A DNA stretch of 64,000 nt from an uncultured Kangiella sp. (GTDB lineage: Bacteria; Pseudomonadota; Gammaproteobacteria; Enterobacterales; Kangiellaceae). The notes beneath the pieces are model-generated. The model had not been told where the DNA came from. It did no database searches and saw only the letters and a list, made by a program, of their open reading frames with translations. The stretch lies in the NCBI GenBank assembly GCA_947503345.1, contig CANNCW010000001.1, positions 310,001 to 374,000 of the forward strand. Reading direction: 5' to 3'. The translations under genes and the position numbers were made by a program. Of this stretch, positions 8,656-17,323 are shown piece by piece. Every line of letters starts with the position of its first letter. Within the stretch, counting starts at the first letter, position 1.

Positions 8656-10128
8656 TCAATCCATTCCTAATCTAGCTTCCACTTCTTCTAAAGCTTTAGA
8701 CAAAACACTATCTTCAGCGTATTCCACAAGTGGAGTTTCAATTATAATATCTGGTCTTAATGCATGTGCTTTTGTCTCGCCATTGGAGCGTATGATATGG
8801 GCTTTTGGAAAACTAATCGACACTTTAGTACGACTCAAACTAAATGCTTCCATGGCACCATAAGTTGTTGCTAAATCGTTGGTTTCTTCGCCAATAAGCG
8901 TTGCAAAATCATAGTCCTGAGCAAGAGCTGCCGTTGTTACTGCATTTGAGTAACTGTGGCGATTAACTAAAATGTAAACTGGCTTTTTGAATACTTTTGT
9001 TGAGGCTTTATTAATCGTTAATTCAAAATCAAATATGTCTCCTTCTTTTAACCCTTCATAACTTTTCTTGTAATTCTCCGAGGTCTCAGTTACCGCACTT
9101 TCTTTTAGCCTTTTTTCATTCGCAGTTATAAATTCTTCACTTACTCTTACTTTAAAATCTGCAGCAAATTTAAAATCCTTATGAGCAAATTTCTGCACCA
9201 TATGATCACTAAAAGAATTATTACCCCCTGGATTGTTCCTTAAATCAATTAACAAAGCTTCAACTTTTTTCTCGACAAAAGTATCAAAAGCTTCATCAAT
9301 AAACTTCTTAAAGCTAGTGTTATCCCAAACATCTTTAGCGTTTTGATCGGTATTAAAAAAAGGACCAGGTCTTAGGTATCCAACTTGATTGATAATTTTT
9401 GCCTTTCTTTCAAAACCCAACTCAAGTAAACCTTTTTGCTTCTCCATTTTATGAATCAAACTTTCGTAATTAATTGTCGGCAAAATAAACTTTTTTTGTG
9501 TTTTGTCGTTTTTAACTACAACTTCATATTGTTCCAAACTACCATGTTCAAACCACAACAACATTGGAAATTGGAACTCCAGAAAACCATAAAACATGGT
9601 ATCGGTATCAGCAGAGATGTACTGTCTCAAACCATCCAGAACACTTCCAGCTTCTTGTTTATTCAAGCCTATAATTTCATCTCCAACTTTTATCCCTTTT
9701 ACACCGCTGTAGTTTCCCACCACATATATTTTCCCTTCAATTGCCTTAATAAATAATGGAAAAGCTTTGCCGCCCGACTGGCGATAATTTGAATAATCTT
9801 GAGTAGGCAGATCAACCTTCGTATGTGCAATATTGGCAAAAGAAGCTAACTTCTGAAAAAGAATGGTTGCTTCGGAAAGGGTCATTTGACTCTTAATGGT
9901 ATCTTTTAACTTTAAAAAGTGTTTATCAAATTGCTCTTTATCCCTGTGCGCATATAAATCATAATGAGCTTTCTGCAATCTTTCATAGAGCTCATCAAAA
10001 TCACTTATAATTACTTCTTTAGAAAAATAGGTTTCATGTTTCTTTGTGTTAGGGATATCCGCACTGGCTACGAATTGTGCTAATGTCATAATGATAAATA
10101 ATATTTTTACTAGCCATTTATATCTCAT
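8656..10128 (-). CDS. S41 family (C-terminal processing-like) peptidase, exported
   Basis: A 490-residue protein with a signal peptide (LVKILFIIMTLAQFVASA). The C-terminal half has the peptidase S41 fold: the DLRNNPGG motif and the NRHSYSNAV segment, which holds the presumed nucleophilic Ser, then LIGEETNDL and an ALRPDIII end. The middle section GIKVGDEIIGLN resembles a degenerate PDZ loop. Probably a periplasmic serine peptidase or tricorn-core-like hydrolase of unknown substrate. It diverges from a CadC-like regulator gene 123 bp away, which may control it. Confidence 0.8.
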   Translation of the reverse strand: MRYKWLVKILFIIMTLAQFVASADIPNTKKHETYFSKEVIISDFDELYERLQKAHYDLYAHRDKEQFDKHFLKLKDTIKSQMTLSEATILFQKLASFANIAHTKVDLPTQDYSNYRQSGGKAFPLFIKAIEGKIYVVGNYSGVKGIKVGDEIIGLNKQEAGSVLDGLRQYISADTDTMFYGFLEFQFPMLLWFEHGSLEQYEVVVKNDKTQKKFILPTINYESLIHKMEKQKGLLELGFERKAKIINQVGYLRPGPFFNTDQNAKDVWDNTSFKKFIDEAFDTFVEKKVEALLIDLRNNPGGNNSFSDHMVQKFAHKDFKFAADFKVRVSEEFITANEKRLKESAVTETSENYKKSYEGLKEGDIFDFELTINKASTKVFKKPVYILVNRHSYSNAVTTAALAQDYDFATLIGEETNDLATTYGAMEAFSLSRTKVSISFPKAHIIRSNGETKAHALRPDIIIETPLVEYAEDSVLSKALEEVEARLGMD

Positions 10129-10251
10129 TTCTAATTACTCCAAATAATTAATTGATGTGTAATATTAATCTGGCTAAGATCTTGTTATAGATTAGTTGGT
10201 TTTAATTGAAGTCCTTATCTTTTTTTCCTGACTTTACTTTGATTCCGATTA

Positions 10252-11541
10252 ATGTTTTTAAAATTCAATAAGTTAGGTGCAAGCTTGAGCGAACCTGAAA
10301 TAGTAACAATTAAAGACTGGCGCTGTAATCTAATTACAGGCGAACTATCTAATGGTCAAACGAAGCAAACTTTAGAACCCAAAACTATAGAGCTCTTATC
10401 CTTCTTTTTAGATAACCATTCCAAGGTCCTATCAAAAGAACAAATCATCGCCCATTTATGGGGCGAGACAGTCGTCAGTGACGAAGTATTGGCAAAAGCC
10501 ATTTCAAAGCTACGTAAAGCGCTCAACGATAGTCCTAAAGCACCCGATTTCATTGAAACGCTACCTAAAAGAGGATACCGATTTAAAATCGCACCTCAAT
10601 CTGTCAGTGATAATCATATTCGAATTCTAAGTAAGTCATCGCTCTCGACAAGAAGCCAGAAATTACTGCTAATAACTATCTCGGCGGTAGTAGTAGCCAG
10701 CGCTATATTTTATAAAAGTACTAATTCCAATGACACTAATATTGCTTCTGAACCAACTTTGAGTTCCGAGTTGATCAGTCTAAAGAAACAAGCTGATGAT
10801 TATTATTTTCAATACACCAGATCAGACAACGAAAATGCTATTCGTCTCTATGAAAGGATAATTGCCGCTGAACCTAACTTTGGTCCTGCACAGTCTGGAT
10901 TGGCCACAGCTCTAGTACAGAAAGTGCTTCGATGGCCAAACGAATTAGGCACTCCCGATATAAGTCATACAAACTTAATTGAAGCTCTCAATGAGAACCG
11001 ACTATCGACACCTGAAGCCATTCAATTCTTAAAAAGAGCCCAAGCCCTAGGTGAGCGAGCTGTTAGGCTTGCTCCTAATGACTATTCGGTACACCGTTCT
11101 TTAGGGCTTGTTTATGCAGCACAGAGTAATTTCGATTTAGCTCTTCAGCATTACGACAAAGCAATCGAATTAAACCCTAATGCATGGGGAGCCATGATTA
11201 ATAAATCTGAAATCCTAGAGCAGCGTCAAGACTCTTTGGCCAGCCTAACCCTGCTGAAGAAAGCCTATCAAGCTATGGATCAAGAGTATGACTCCGAAAA
11301 GGTTAAAGTTAGACCATGGCACTCCAAAGTAGGGATTGCCATTGCTAATAAGAGTAATGAGCTAGGGCAAAGTGAAGATGCTGAAATTTGGTACAGACGA
11401 GTTATAAATAAAGCTCCCATAAATCTTGAAGCCAATCTAGGACTTATGGAGCTTTTAAAGTCCAAAGGAGATACCTCTTCAGCCAAGGAGATTTGCATAA
11501 AGTTGCAATTATCGGTTAAGCCTGAACTAAACTGTGAATAA
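10252..11541 (+). CDS. CadC/ToxR-like transmembrane winged-helix regulator with TPR domain
   Basis: Residues about 16-120 form an OmpR/PhoB-type winged helix (LEPKTIELLSFFLDNHSKVLS, then ISKLRKALNDS and TLPKRGYRF). One membrane segment follows at about 138-157 (LLLITISAVVVASAIFY), then TPR-like repeats reach the C-terminus (NDYSVHRSLGLVYAAQSNF, LNPNAWGAMINKS). No receiver domain is present, so it is a one-component membrane-bound transcription factor that would sense the periplasm. It is divergent from the S41 peptidase gene, its likeliest target. No clear Shine-Dalgarno precedes ATG 10252. Confidence 0.8.
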   Translation: MFLKFNKLGASLSEPEIVTIKDWRCNLITGELSNGQTKQTLEPKTIELLSFFLDNHSKVLSKEQIIAHLWGETVVSDEVLAKAISKLRKALNDSPKAPDFIETLPKRGYRFKIAPQSVSDNHIRILSKSSLSTRSQKLLLITISAVVVASAIFYKSTNSNDTNIASEPTLSSELISLKKQADDYYFQYTRSDNENAIRLYERIIAAEPNFGPAQSGLATALVQKVLRWPNELGTPDISHTNLIEALNENRLSTPEAIQFLKRAQALGERAVRLAPNDYSVHRSLGLVYAAQSNFDLALQHYDKAIELNPNAWGAMINKSEILEQRQDSLASLTLLKKAYQAMDQEYDSEKVKVRPWHSKVGIAIANKSNELGQSEDAEIWYRRVINKAPINLEANLGLMELLKSKGDTSSAKEICIKLQLSVKPELNCE

Positions 11542-11622
11542 TTGGCTTCAATTTCAGCATATATCCTTTGTAAACCCTTATATTCCTCACTTTAACACTA
11601 GATAATTCACTTCAGATCGGTG

Positions 11623-11628
11623 TATAAT
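11623..11628 (+). promoter_or_regulatory. -10 element of the rplY promoter
   Basis: A consensus TATAAT followed by a GC-rich stretch, as in strongly expressed ribosomal promoters. It lies about 100 bp upstream of rplY. No good -35 hexamer is visible at 16-18 bp. Confidence 0.5.
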
Positions 11629-11661
11629 CGCGCTCCCTTTTTATAGGGGCTTAATTTATGG

Positions 11662-11688
11662 GCTTTTGACTGGTCGCAAGTCAAAAGC
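11662..11688 (+). promoter_or_regulatory. perfect 10-bp hairpin in the rplY 5' leader
   Basis: GCTTTTGACT (11662-11671) pairs with AGTCAAAAGC (11679-11688) around a 7-nt loop. No T run follows, so it is not an intrinsic terminator. It lies in the transcribed leader between the -10 element and the rplY start, so it may be an mRNA control or stability element; its function is inferred only. Confidence 0.4.
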
Positions 11689-11729
11689 AGTTAACTAACT
11701 CTCATACGTCTATATTTAAGGAGACACTA

Positions 11730-12383
11730 ATGAGCGATTTTATATTAAAAGCTACTAAGCGTAGCGATATAGGGAAAGGTGCGAGCCGCCGCCTACGTCG
11801 TGAAGCAAACATGATCCCAGCCGTAGTTTACGGTGGTAAAGAAGATGCTGCTTCAATTACTTTAAGCCACAACCAAGTAATCCGTTTCTTGGAAGAAGAG
11901 TCTTTCTACTCTTCAATCATCACCTTGGATATCGAAGGCGAAACTGAAGAAGTATTATTAAAAGACTTACAGCGTCACCCGTTCAAGCCAAAAGTTCTTC
12001 ACATGGACTTAAAGCGCGTTGTACGTGGTCAAGAAATGCACGCTAACGCTCCATTACACTTCATCAACGAAGAAAACGCTCCTGGCGTTAAAGAAGGCGG
12101 TGTAGTTTCTCACCAAGTTACTTCTGTTGAAATCATCTGTATGCCTCGTCACTTACCTGAGTACATCGAAGTTGACATGGGTGCTGTAGAAATGGGTGGC
12201 GTAGTTCACTTATCTGATCTAACCTTACCAGAAGGCGTGCGTATCGCTGCATTCGAACAAGGCGAAGACAATGATTTATCTGTTGCTAATATCGTTCCTC
12301 CTACTGTTTCTTCTTCTAGCGATGATGCTGATGAAGCACCAGCAGAAGAAGCACCAGCAGAAGAAGAAGGCGGCGAAGAGTAA
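11730..12383 (+). CDS. rplY: 50S ribosomal protein L25 / general stress protein Ctc
   Basis: L25 binds 5S rRNA. This is the long (217 aa, CTC/TL5) form: an N-terminal L25 domain ([22 protein letters not shown]) followed by the C-terminal TL5 beta domain and a highly acidic Ala/Pro/Glu tail ([13 protein letters not shown]). A strong Shine-Dalgarno AAGGAG precedes ATG 11730. It is followed by pth after 40 nt, a conserved pairing. Confidence 0.95.
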   Translation: MSDFILKATKRSDIGKGASRRLRREANMIPAVVYGGKEDAASITLSHNQVIRFLEEESFYSSIITLDIEGETEEVLLKDLQRHPFKPKVLHMDLKRVVRGQEMHANAPLHFINEENAPGVKEGGVVSHQVTSVEIICMPRHLPEYIEVDMGAVEMGGVVHLSDLTLPEGVRIAAFEQGEDNDLSVANIVPPTVSSSSDDADEAPAEEAPAEEEGGEE

Positions 12384-12423
12384 TTCTTCTGCCCCTGACG
12401 TTAGACAGTTAGAGTCTATTCAC

Positions 12424-13023
12424 ATGTCTAGCATCAAATTGATTGTGGGCCTGGCTAATCCAGGCTCACAATATCAAGATACTCGCCACAACGCTGGCGC
12501 TTGGTATATCGAAGAGCTAGCACGCTCTTATCAAATCCAACTGAAAACCGAGTCCAAATTCCACGGCCTTTTTGGCAAAGGAATTATTGGTGGTTATGAA
12601 GTTAAACTCTTAATTCCAACGACTTTTATGAATCTTAGTGGCAAAGCCATTCAAGCTGTTGCTAACTTTTATAAGATTCAACCTGAAGAAATTTTAATTG
12701 CCCATGACGAGCTTGATATCGAACCAGGTACCTTAAAGCTTAAAAAAGGTGGCGGTCACGGCGGCCATAACGGACTAAGAGACACGGTTAGCAAACTGGC
12801 TAACAACAAGAATTTTATGCGTTTGCGCGTCGGTATTGGCCATCCGGGACATAAATCCAAAGTTTCAGGCTATGTGCTTAATAAACCCAGCGCAGATGAA
12901 AAGAACGCTATTAATCTAGCGGTTGATGAAGCGGTTCGCGAAACAGAAACCTTATTAAAAGGTGATTGGGATAAAGCGGTGCATCGTTTGCATAGCCTAG
13001 AATCCCCACTTACCAAGAACTAA
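12424..13023 (+). CDS. pth: peptidyl-tRNA hydrolase
   Basis: Pth cleaves peptidyl-tRNA that drops off the ribosome and recycles the tRNA. The 199-residue protein starts [14 protein letters not shown]; an upstream in-frame extension to 12271 overlaps rplY and is not family sequence. Key residues include the catalytic His in TRHNAGAW, the FMNLSG motif, and HDELDIEPG followed by the glycine/histidine-rich GGGHGGHNG. It lies between rplY and ychF as in most gammaproteobacteria. Confidence 0.96.
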   Translation: MSSIKLIVGLANPGSQYQDTRHNAGAWYIEELARSYQIQLKTESKFHGLFGKGIIGGYEVKLLIPTTFMNLSGKAIQAVANFYKIQPEEILIAHDELDIEPGTLKLKKGGGHGGHNGLRDTVSKLANNKNFMRLRVGIGHPGHKSKVSGYVLNKPSADEKNAINLAVDEAVRETETLLKGDWDKAVHRLHSLESPLTKN

Positions 13024-13038
13024 ACGAAGAGAAACACT

Positions 13039-14130
13039 ATGCCATTAAATTGCGGAATTGTCGGCTTACCAAACGTTGGTAAATCCACCCTATTCAATGC
13101 CTTAACAGACGCAGGTATTGACGCTGCCAACTACCCTTTCTGTACCATTGAACCGAATACAGGCGTAGTACCAATCCCTGATAAGCGCCTAGACGCTTTA
13201 TCAGCGATTGTTGATCCCGAAAAAGTTTTACCAGCGACCATGGAATTCGTAGATATCGCAGGCTTAGTAGCTGGCGCATCAAAAGGCGAAGGCTTGGGCA
13301 ATAAGTTCCTTGCAAATATTCGTGAAACGCACGCTATTGCGCATGTGGTTCGCTGTTTCGACAATGATGACGTAGTACACGTTGCAGGAAAAGTTGATCC
13401 CATTGCCGATATCGAAACCATTAATACTGAATTAGCTCTAGCCGATCTAGAGTCAGTAGAAAAGCGCTTGATTAAAACGACTAAAGTCGCAAAAAGTGGT
13501 GATAAAGAAGCTAAAGCTGACTTAGAAATTCTAGAAAAGTGTAAAGCTTGCCTAGACGAAGGCAACGCGCTTCGCAGCTTAGATTGGGATAAAGACGAAA
13601 AGAAAATTTTATCTCGCTTTCAATTCATCACAACCAAACCAACTATGTACATTGCCAATGTCAGTGAAGATGGTTTCGAAGATAACCCATTACTGGATAA
13701 GGTTCGTGAATTTGCTGCTAATGAAAATGCAGAAGTGGTGCCAATCTGTGCATCTATCGAGTCAGAAATAGCCGCCCTTGATGACGAAGATAAAGCTGAC
13801 TTCCTAGCCGATATTGGCCAAGAAGAACCAGGCTTAAATCGCGTGATACGAGCTGGCTACAATCTATTAAACCTACAAACCTACTTCACAGCAGGTAAAA
13901 AAGAAGTCCGTGCATGGCAAGTTCGCATCGGCGCAACCGCGCCACAAGCCGCAGGCGTAATCCATACTGATTTCGAAAAAGGCTTTATTCGCGCAGAAGT
14001 TACCGCTTATGACGACTATATCGATGGAAACGGCGAAGCTGGCGCTAAAGAAGCAGGCAAATGGCGTCTAGAAGGTAAAGACTATATCGTCCAAGACGGC
14101 GACGTTATGCACTTTAGATTTAATGTCTAG
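13039..14130 (+). CDS. ychF: ribosome-associated redox-sensitive ATPase/GTPase YchF
   Basis: YchF is an Obg-family P-loop protein that prefers ATP and associates with ribosomes. The 363-residue protein shows G1 [10 protein letters not shown]3 [10 protein letters not shown] and the NVSEDG segment, which replaces the usual NKxD and explains the altered nucleotide specificity. A coiled-coil insertion lies at about 135-180 and a TGS domain at the C-terminus. Start ATG 13039 is 15 nt after pth. The family length is 363 aa. Confidence 0.97.
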   Translation: MPLNCGIVGLPNVGKSTLFNALTDAGIDAANYPFCTIEPNTGVVPIPDKRLDALSAIVDPEKVLPATMEFVDIAGLVAGASKGEGLGNKFLANIRETHAIAHVVRCFDNDDVVHVAGKVDPIADIETINTELALADLESVEKRLIKTTKVAKSGDKEAKADLEILEKCKACLDEGNALRSLDWDKDEKKILSRFQFITTKPTMYIANVSEDGFEDNPLLDKVREFAANENAEVVPICASIESEIAALDDEDKADFLADIGQEEPGLNRVIRAGYNLLNLQTYFTAGKKEVRAWQVRIGATAPQAAGVIHTDFEKGFIRAEVTAYDDYIDGNGEAGAKEAGKWRLEGKDYIVQDGDVMHFRFNV

Positions 14131-14214
14131 TTATTGCTTTTTTTAGCGCTATTTAGGTTAAATGGGCTTGACAAAAAGGCCTAAAATCACCAAAATACGC
14201 GCCACTGAATTTAT

Positions 14215-14291
14215 GGCTATGTAGCTCAGCTGGTTAGAGCACAGCATTCATAATGCTGGGGTCGGTGGTTCAAGTCCACCCATAGCTACCA
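14215..14291 (+). tRNA. tRNA-Met, elongator (anticodon CAT)
   Basis: A 77-nt cloverleaf with CCA encoded (14289-14291). The acceptor GGCTATG pairs with CATAGCT, with a G-U first pair. The anticodon stem CAGCA/TGCTG flanks the loop TTCATAA with CAT at 14249-14251. The first pair (not the initiator C-A mismatch) and overall similarity to elongator Met argue against initiator tRNA; a lysidine-modified tRNA-Ile cannot be fully excluded from sequence. Confidence 0.93.
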
Positions 14292-14357
14292 TATTCTATA
14301 TATAGAATAGAAAATGGTTCCATCTAACAAAAAGTTAGGGTATCATTTCGCTTCTTC

Positions 14358-14448
14358 GGAGAGGTGACAGAGCGGCCGAATGTACCGGTCTTGAAAACCG
14401 GCGTGGGTTAATAGCCCACCGTGGGTTCAAATCCCACCCTCTCCGCCA
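14358..14448 (+). tRNA. tRNA-Ser (anticodon TGA), island attachment target
   Basis: A 91-nt class II tRNA with a long variable arm (GTGGGTTAATAGCCCAC). The acceptor GGAGAGG pairs with CCTCTCC, discriminator G, and CCA is encoded at 14446-14448. The anticodon TGA is at 14392-14394. Its 3' end is repeated in slightly altered form at 22407-22423, marking it as the integration site of the following island. Confidence 0.97.
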
Positions 14449-14451
14449 TAT
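14434..14451 (+). other. attL: 3' end of tRNA-Ser
   Basis: CCACCCTCTCCGCCATAT spans the last 15 nt of tRNA-Ser and the next three bases. The same sequence lacking one T recurs at 22407-22423. A P4-type integrase gene begins 173 bp away, as expected for a tRNA-targeting island. Confidence 0.75.
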
Positions 14452-14458
14452 AAACGAT

Positions 14459-14486
14459 TAAAGACGTCCTAGGACGTCTTTTTTTG
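14459..14486 (+). terminator. intrinsic terminator after tRNA-Ser
   Basis: AAGACGTCCT (14461-14470) and AGGACGTCTT (14471-14480) form a stem with a tight turn, followed by seven T residues. It ends the tRNA transcript. Confidence 0.85.
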
Positions 14487-14567
14487 TATCTGAAAGTTAT
14501 TATTATCAAAAGGTTACAGTTCTAACAAGTGTTTTAAGGTATTTTGAGGTTTGCTAAAATCCAGGAT

Positions 14568-14624
14568 TTTATGTAACGTGTAATGTAACGTACAGGATGT
14601 TGTAACCGAGGCACGTTACATAAA
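14568..14624. repeat. integrase arm-type repeats around the integrase promoter
   Basis: 14568-14592 contains two direct GTAACGT units, and 23 of its 25 bases match 22321-22345 at the other end of the island. A perfect inverted copy of its first 13 bases, CACGTTACATAAA, lies at 14612-14624 and runs into the integrase start codon. Such paired sites usually bind integrase or a recombination directionality factor; overlap with the start suggests self-repression. Confidence 0.6.
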
Positions 14625-15874
14625 TGAAAAAAGTAACACCCTTAACCGATACAAAAATTAAGAACGCCAAACCAAAGGATAAAGAATTTAACTTAACTGA
14701 TGGTTTGGGCTTAATGATCAGGATCATGCCTAGCGGTTCTAAAAAGTGGTATTTCAACTATCAACGCCCCTTTACAAAAAAAAGAAACGCTATAAGCCTA
14801 GGGGATTACCCTTCTATTTCATTAAAACATGCTAGGGAACTTAGAGCTGAATATCGCGAGTGGTTATCTCAAGAAATAGATCCCAAAGAAAAGCTAGAAC
14901 AAGTAGCTAAAGCCAAATCTGAGAAACATCTAAACACCTTTCAAAAGATTGCTGAAACTTGGTTACAATCAAGAATTAAAGCTGATGAAAGTAATGACAA
15001 AGCTAAAGGCCTATCTTACAAATACGCTAACGAAATAGCTTCCTCACTGATCAATTATGTTTATCCATTCATTGGCAAAAAACCAATCTCAACTATTAGC
15101 AGACTAAACTTAACACAAATGCTAAAACCTCTCGAAGCATCGGGAAAGCTTGAGGCGACAAAAAGAGTAGCCAAGAGAGTAGAGTGGGTTTTTGAGTACG
15201 CATATAACAATGGCCTTATACCTCAAAATACTGCTAGAGATCTTCATAAAGCTTTTGCTAAGAATAAAAAGAAGCACTTCCCAACCATTACTCCAGACGA
15301 AATTCCTGAATTGATGCTTTGTATCAACAATGCCGATATTCAACTCCAAACGAAATGCCTTCTAGAGTGGCAGCTTCACACGATGACAAGACCTAGCGAA
15401 GCCGCAGGAACCCTATGGCGGGAGATAGACTTTAAGAAAATGCTATGGACGATTCCTGCCAGAAGGATGAAGAAAGGAGTGAAACACATTGTCCCCATCA
15501 GCAAACAAGCCATGGCAATATTAGAGGCCATTAAGCCCCTTACAGGCCATCGAGATAACGTATTCCCAAATAGAAATGATCCTAGACGTCCTATGAATAG
15601 CCAATCAACTAATATGGCTCTCAAACGGATGGGATATAACAAGAAATTAGTGGCTCATGGGTTGAGAGCTTTAGCCAGTACCACCCTGAATGAACAAGGT
15701 TTTAATCGAGATGTTATTGAAGCAGCGCTAGCCCATGGAGACAAAAATATAGTCAGAGGAACATATAACCGAGCCACTTACTTGGAGCAGCGAGTGGAAT
15801 TGATGGCATGGTGGTCAAATCATCTTGAAAACGCAATAAACGAAATCAGGCTAAAAGTAGTAAATGAGGTTTAA
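14624..15874 (+). CDS. P4-family tyrosine recombinase (island integrase)
   Basis: The 416-residue protein has the DUF4102-type N-terminal arm-binding domain (residues 1-90, TDTKIKNAKP and ISLGDYPSISL), a central SAM-like core-binding domain, and the tyrosine recombinase catalytic domain with Arg256 (MTRPSEA), His345-x-x-Arg348 (HGLR), His371 and nucleophile Tyr381 (GTYNRATYL). It would integrate and excise the island at tRNA-Ser. It lies directly inside attL and is transcribed away from the tRNA, and it is followed after 3 nt by a gene of unknown function. All catalytic residues are present. Confidence 0.93.
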   Translation: MKKVTPLTDTKIKNAKPKDKEFNLTDGLGLMIRIMPSGSKKWYFNYQRPFTKKRNAISLGDYPSISLKHARELRAEYREWLSQEIDPKEKLEQVAKAKSEKHLNTFQKIAETWLQSRIKADESNDKAKGLSYKYANEIASSLINYVYPFIGKKPISTISRLNLTQMLKPLEASGKLEATKRVAKRVEWVFEYAYNNGLIPQNTARDLHKAFAKNKKKHFPTITPDEIPELMLCINNADIQLQTKCLLEWQLHTMTRPSEAAGTLWREIDFKKMLWTIPARRMKKGVKHIVPISKQAMAILEAIKPLTGHRDNVFPNRNDPRRPMNSQSTNMALKRMGYNKKLVAHGLRALASTTLNEQGFNRDVIEAALAHGDKNIVRGTYNRATYLEQRVELMAWWSNHLENAINEIRLKVVNEV

Positions 15875-15877
15875 GGT

Positions 15878-16792
15878 ATGAACGATCATTCTAAATTATT
15901 TGATGCTATAAAAAGCCTGGAGTTATTAGATAGCTTATTTCTTCAATTAGATGAAGGAACAAATAAAGATTTTTTAGCTAATATTGCTTCATCTAATAAA
16001 GCCATTTTCATTGATAAGTATTTATTCTATCTTAATCAATGGCGCGACAACTTGAACGATGCAGATTGGAATTTATTTAAGACTAAATACAATCAGCTAT
16101 ATCTTTTTTTAATAGATATGTATGCCTCAATTTTCAAAGCTTCCGTTGAGAGTAATGTAATATGCACTATCGATGATATAGGTCACTTGTTAAGTCATTT
16201 CCCAAAAAATGTTGATGTTTCATACTTTCAAAACGAAATAAATAAACTTCCAGAAAATGCCTTAGTATCAATGAACTATCCTTTTTGTCTATCTATCGAT
16301 TTGGTTATAGAAGAAAGCCCTTCTCTTTGGCTCAAACTAATATCTGAGTCATGCTACTTAAGGTGCGGAATACTGTTCTCACCCCACCATTATTTAGAAA
16401 AGAACCCTGACAAACTAATAAAAGCCTTTAAAGCACAGGAGAGTAAGATTAGTGGAAGAAAGGGAACTAAAGAAGCGGCAAAAATAGCCATTAGTAACAT
16501 CGTCAAAGACCTCGAGATTGATGGAAGTAGAAAAACAGTAGCCACAACACTTTTCCAACACATAATTGAGCTGGATAAAGAAATTTTTAAACAAGCAAAA
16601 GTGTTAGGTGTTAAAGCGAGTACTTTCTATTTTAAAAAGCTCCCTAAATTAGAAGCATTTATTGACGGAAAATGCGAATTAACATTAAAAGAAGCTGACA
16701 GAAATAAACTAATAGCTAATATTGAAGGTCGGCTTTTAAATTATTGGAGTGATATTCCATTTTTTAATTCTCATAGTAGAAAAAATCTTTAA
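15878..16792 (+). CDS. hypothetical protein linked to the integrase
   Basis: A 304-residue, mostly helical, lysine-rich soluble protein that I do not recognise. The C-terminal third (SGRKGTKEAAKIAISNIVKDL, then KQAKVLGVKASTFYFKKLPKL) is basic and could form a DNA-binding helix pair similar to phage regulatory proteins, but no motif is clear. It begins 3 nt after the integrase stop, so it is probably translated from the same mRNA. It may be an accessory factor for recombination or a cargo gene. Confidence 0.6.
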   Translation: MNDHSKLFDAIKSLELLDSLFLQLDEGTNKDFLANIASSNKAIFIDKYLFYLNQWRDNLNDADWNLFKTKYNQLYLFLIDMYASIFKASVESNVICTIDDIGHLLSHFPKNVDVSYFQNEINKLPENALVSMNYPFCLSIDLVIEESPSLWLKLISESCYLRCGILFSPHHYLEKNPDKLIKAFKAQESKISGRKGTKEAAKIAISNIVKDLEIDGSRKTVATTLFQHIIELDKEIFKQAKVLGVKASTFYFKKLPKLEAFIDGKCELTLKEADRNKLIANIEGRLLNYWSDIPFFNSHSRKNL

Positions 16793-16803
16793 TCCCATCA
16801 GAT

Positions 16804-16847
16804 AGAAATACTATATCTAGCCCTATTTCACCAGAAATACTATTTCT
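16804..16847. promoter_or_regulatory. two tandem operator-like palindromes upstream of the alpA-like gene
   Basis: AGAAATACTATATCT (16804-16818) and AGAAATACTATTTCT (16833-16847) are 15-nt copies starting 29 bp apart. The second is a perfect 7-1-7 inverted repeat and the first has one mismatch. They lie upstream of the AlpA-like gene at 16925, in the position of operators for a dimeric repressor. Confidence 0.5.
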
Positions 16848-16924
16848 ATTTTTCTTAACTACTAAAAACAATAAAACCATGCAAAGCTACTTAAAACACT
16901 TAGTAGTCACTTGGGATTTATTTT

Positions 16925-17116
16925 ATGAACAGAATTTTAAGGTTAAAAGATGTAACAAAACTAGTTTCACTATCACGCTCCGCAATCCTAGAGCGAGTTA
17001 AAAATGGCAAATTCCCTAAACCATTTTCCTTAGGTGGGCAGCGCGCAAAAGGTTGGACTTCAGAGCAAATAGAAACCTGGATCGAAGAGCAAGCAAATCA
17101 ATCTAAGGATGACTGA
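16925..17116 (+). CDS. AlpA-family transcriptional regulator (excisionase-like)
   Basis: A 63-residue winged-helix protein: LRLKDVTKLVSLSRSAILERV (helix-turn-helix), NGKFPKPFSLGGQRAKGWTS (wing) and EQIETWIEEQ. AlpA of the cryptic prophage CP4-57 activates the P4-type integrase and promotes excision, and relatives are typical of P4-integrase islands. It would control or assist excision here. The two palindromes about 80 bp upstream are possible autoregulatory sites. The next gene starts 6 nt later. Confidence 0.85.
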   Translation: MNRILRLKDVTKLVSLSRSAILERVKNGKFPKPFSLGGQRAKGWTSEQIETWIEEQANQSKDD

Positions 17117-17122
17117 TTAGAT

Positions 17123-17320
17123 ATGTCTATTAAGCTTAAACAAAAAAGATCTTCGAGGCTCTCATTGTTTTTTATCGCAGACAAAGCTCTCCCATCAAGA
17201 GCAATAAAAATCTTGGCCTATAACAGAAAGCAAGCAAAACAAACCATGCAACGAATATATAAGTTGCACTCTGATCGAATTTCGATTCTTGTACAAATCC
17301 CAATAATTTATCAGGATTGA
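17123..17320 (+). CDS. small basic hypothetical protein
   Basis: A 65-residue, strongly basic protein (SIKLKQKRSSRL, YNRKQAKQTMQRIYKLHSDR) with no recognised family. It lies 6 nt after the alpA-like gene and 3 nt before the HTH protein gene, so it is part of the same small operon. The basic charge would fit nucleic-acid binding; this is inference. Confidence 0.5.
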   Translation: MSIKLKQKRSSRLSLFFIADKALPSRAIKILAYNRKQAKQTMQRIYKLHSDRISILVQIPIIYQD

Positions 17321-17323
17321 GAT

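Noticed and set aside
12271..12423. An N-terminal extension of pth
   Set aside because: The in-frame extension overlaps the coding end of rplY and is hydrophobic low-complexity sequence from the GAA/GCA repeats; the family start is at 12424.
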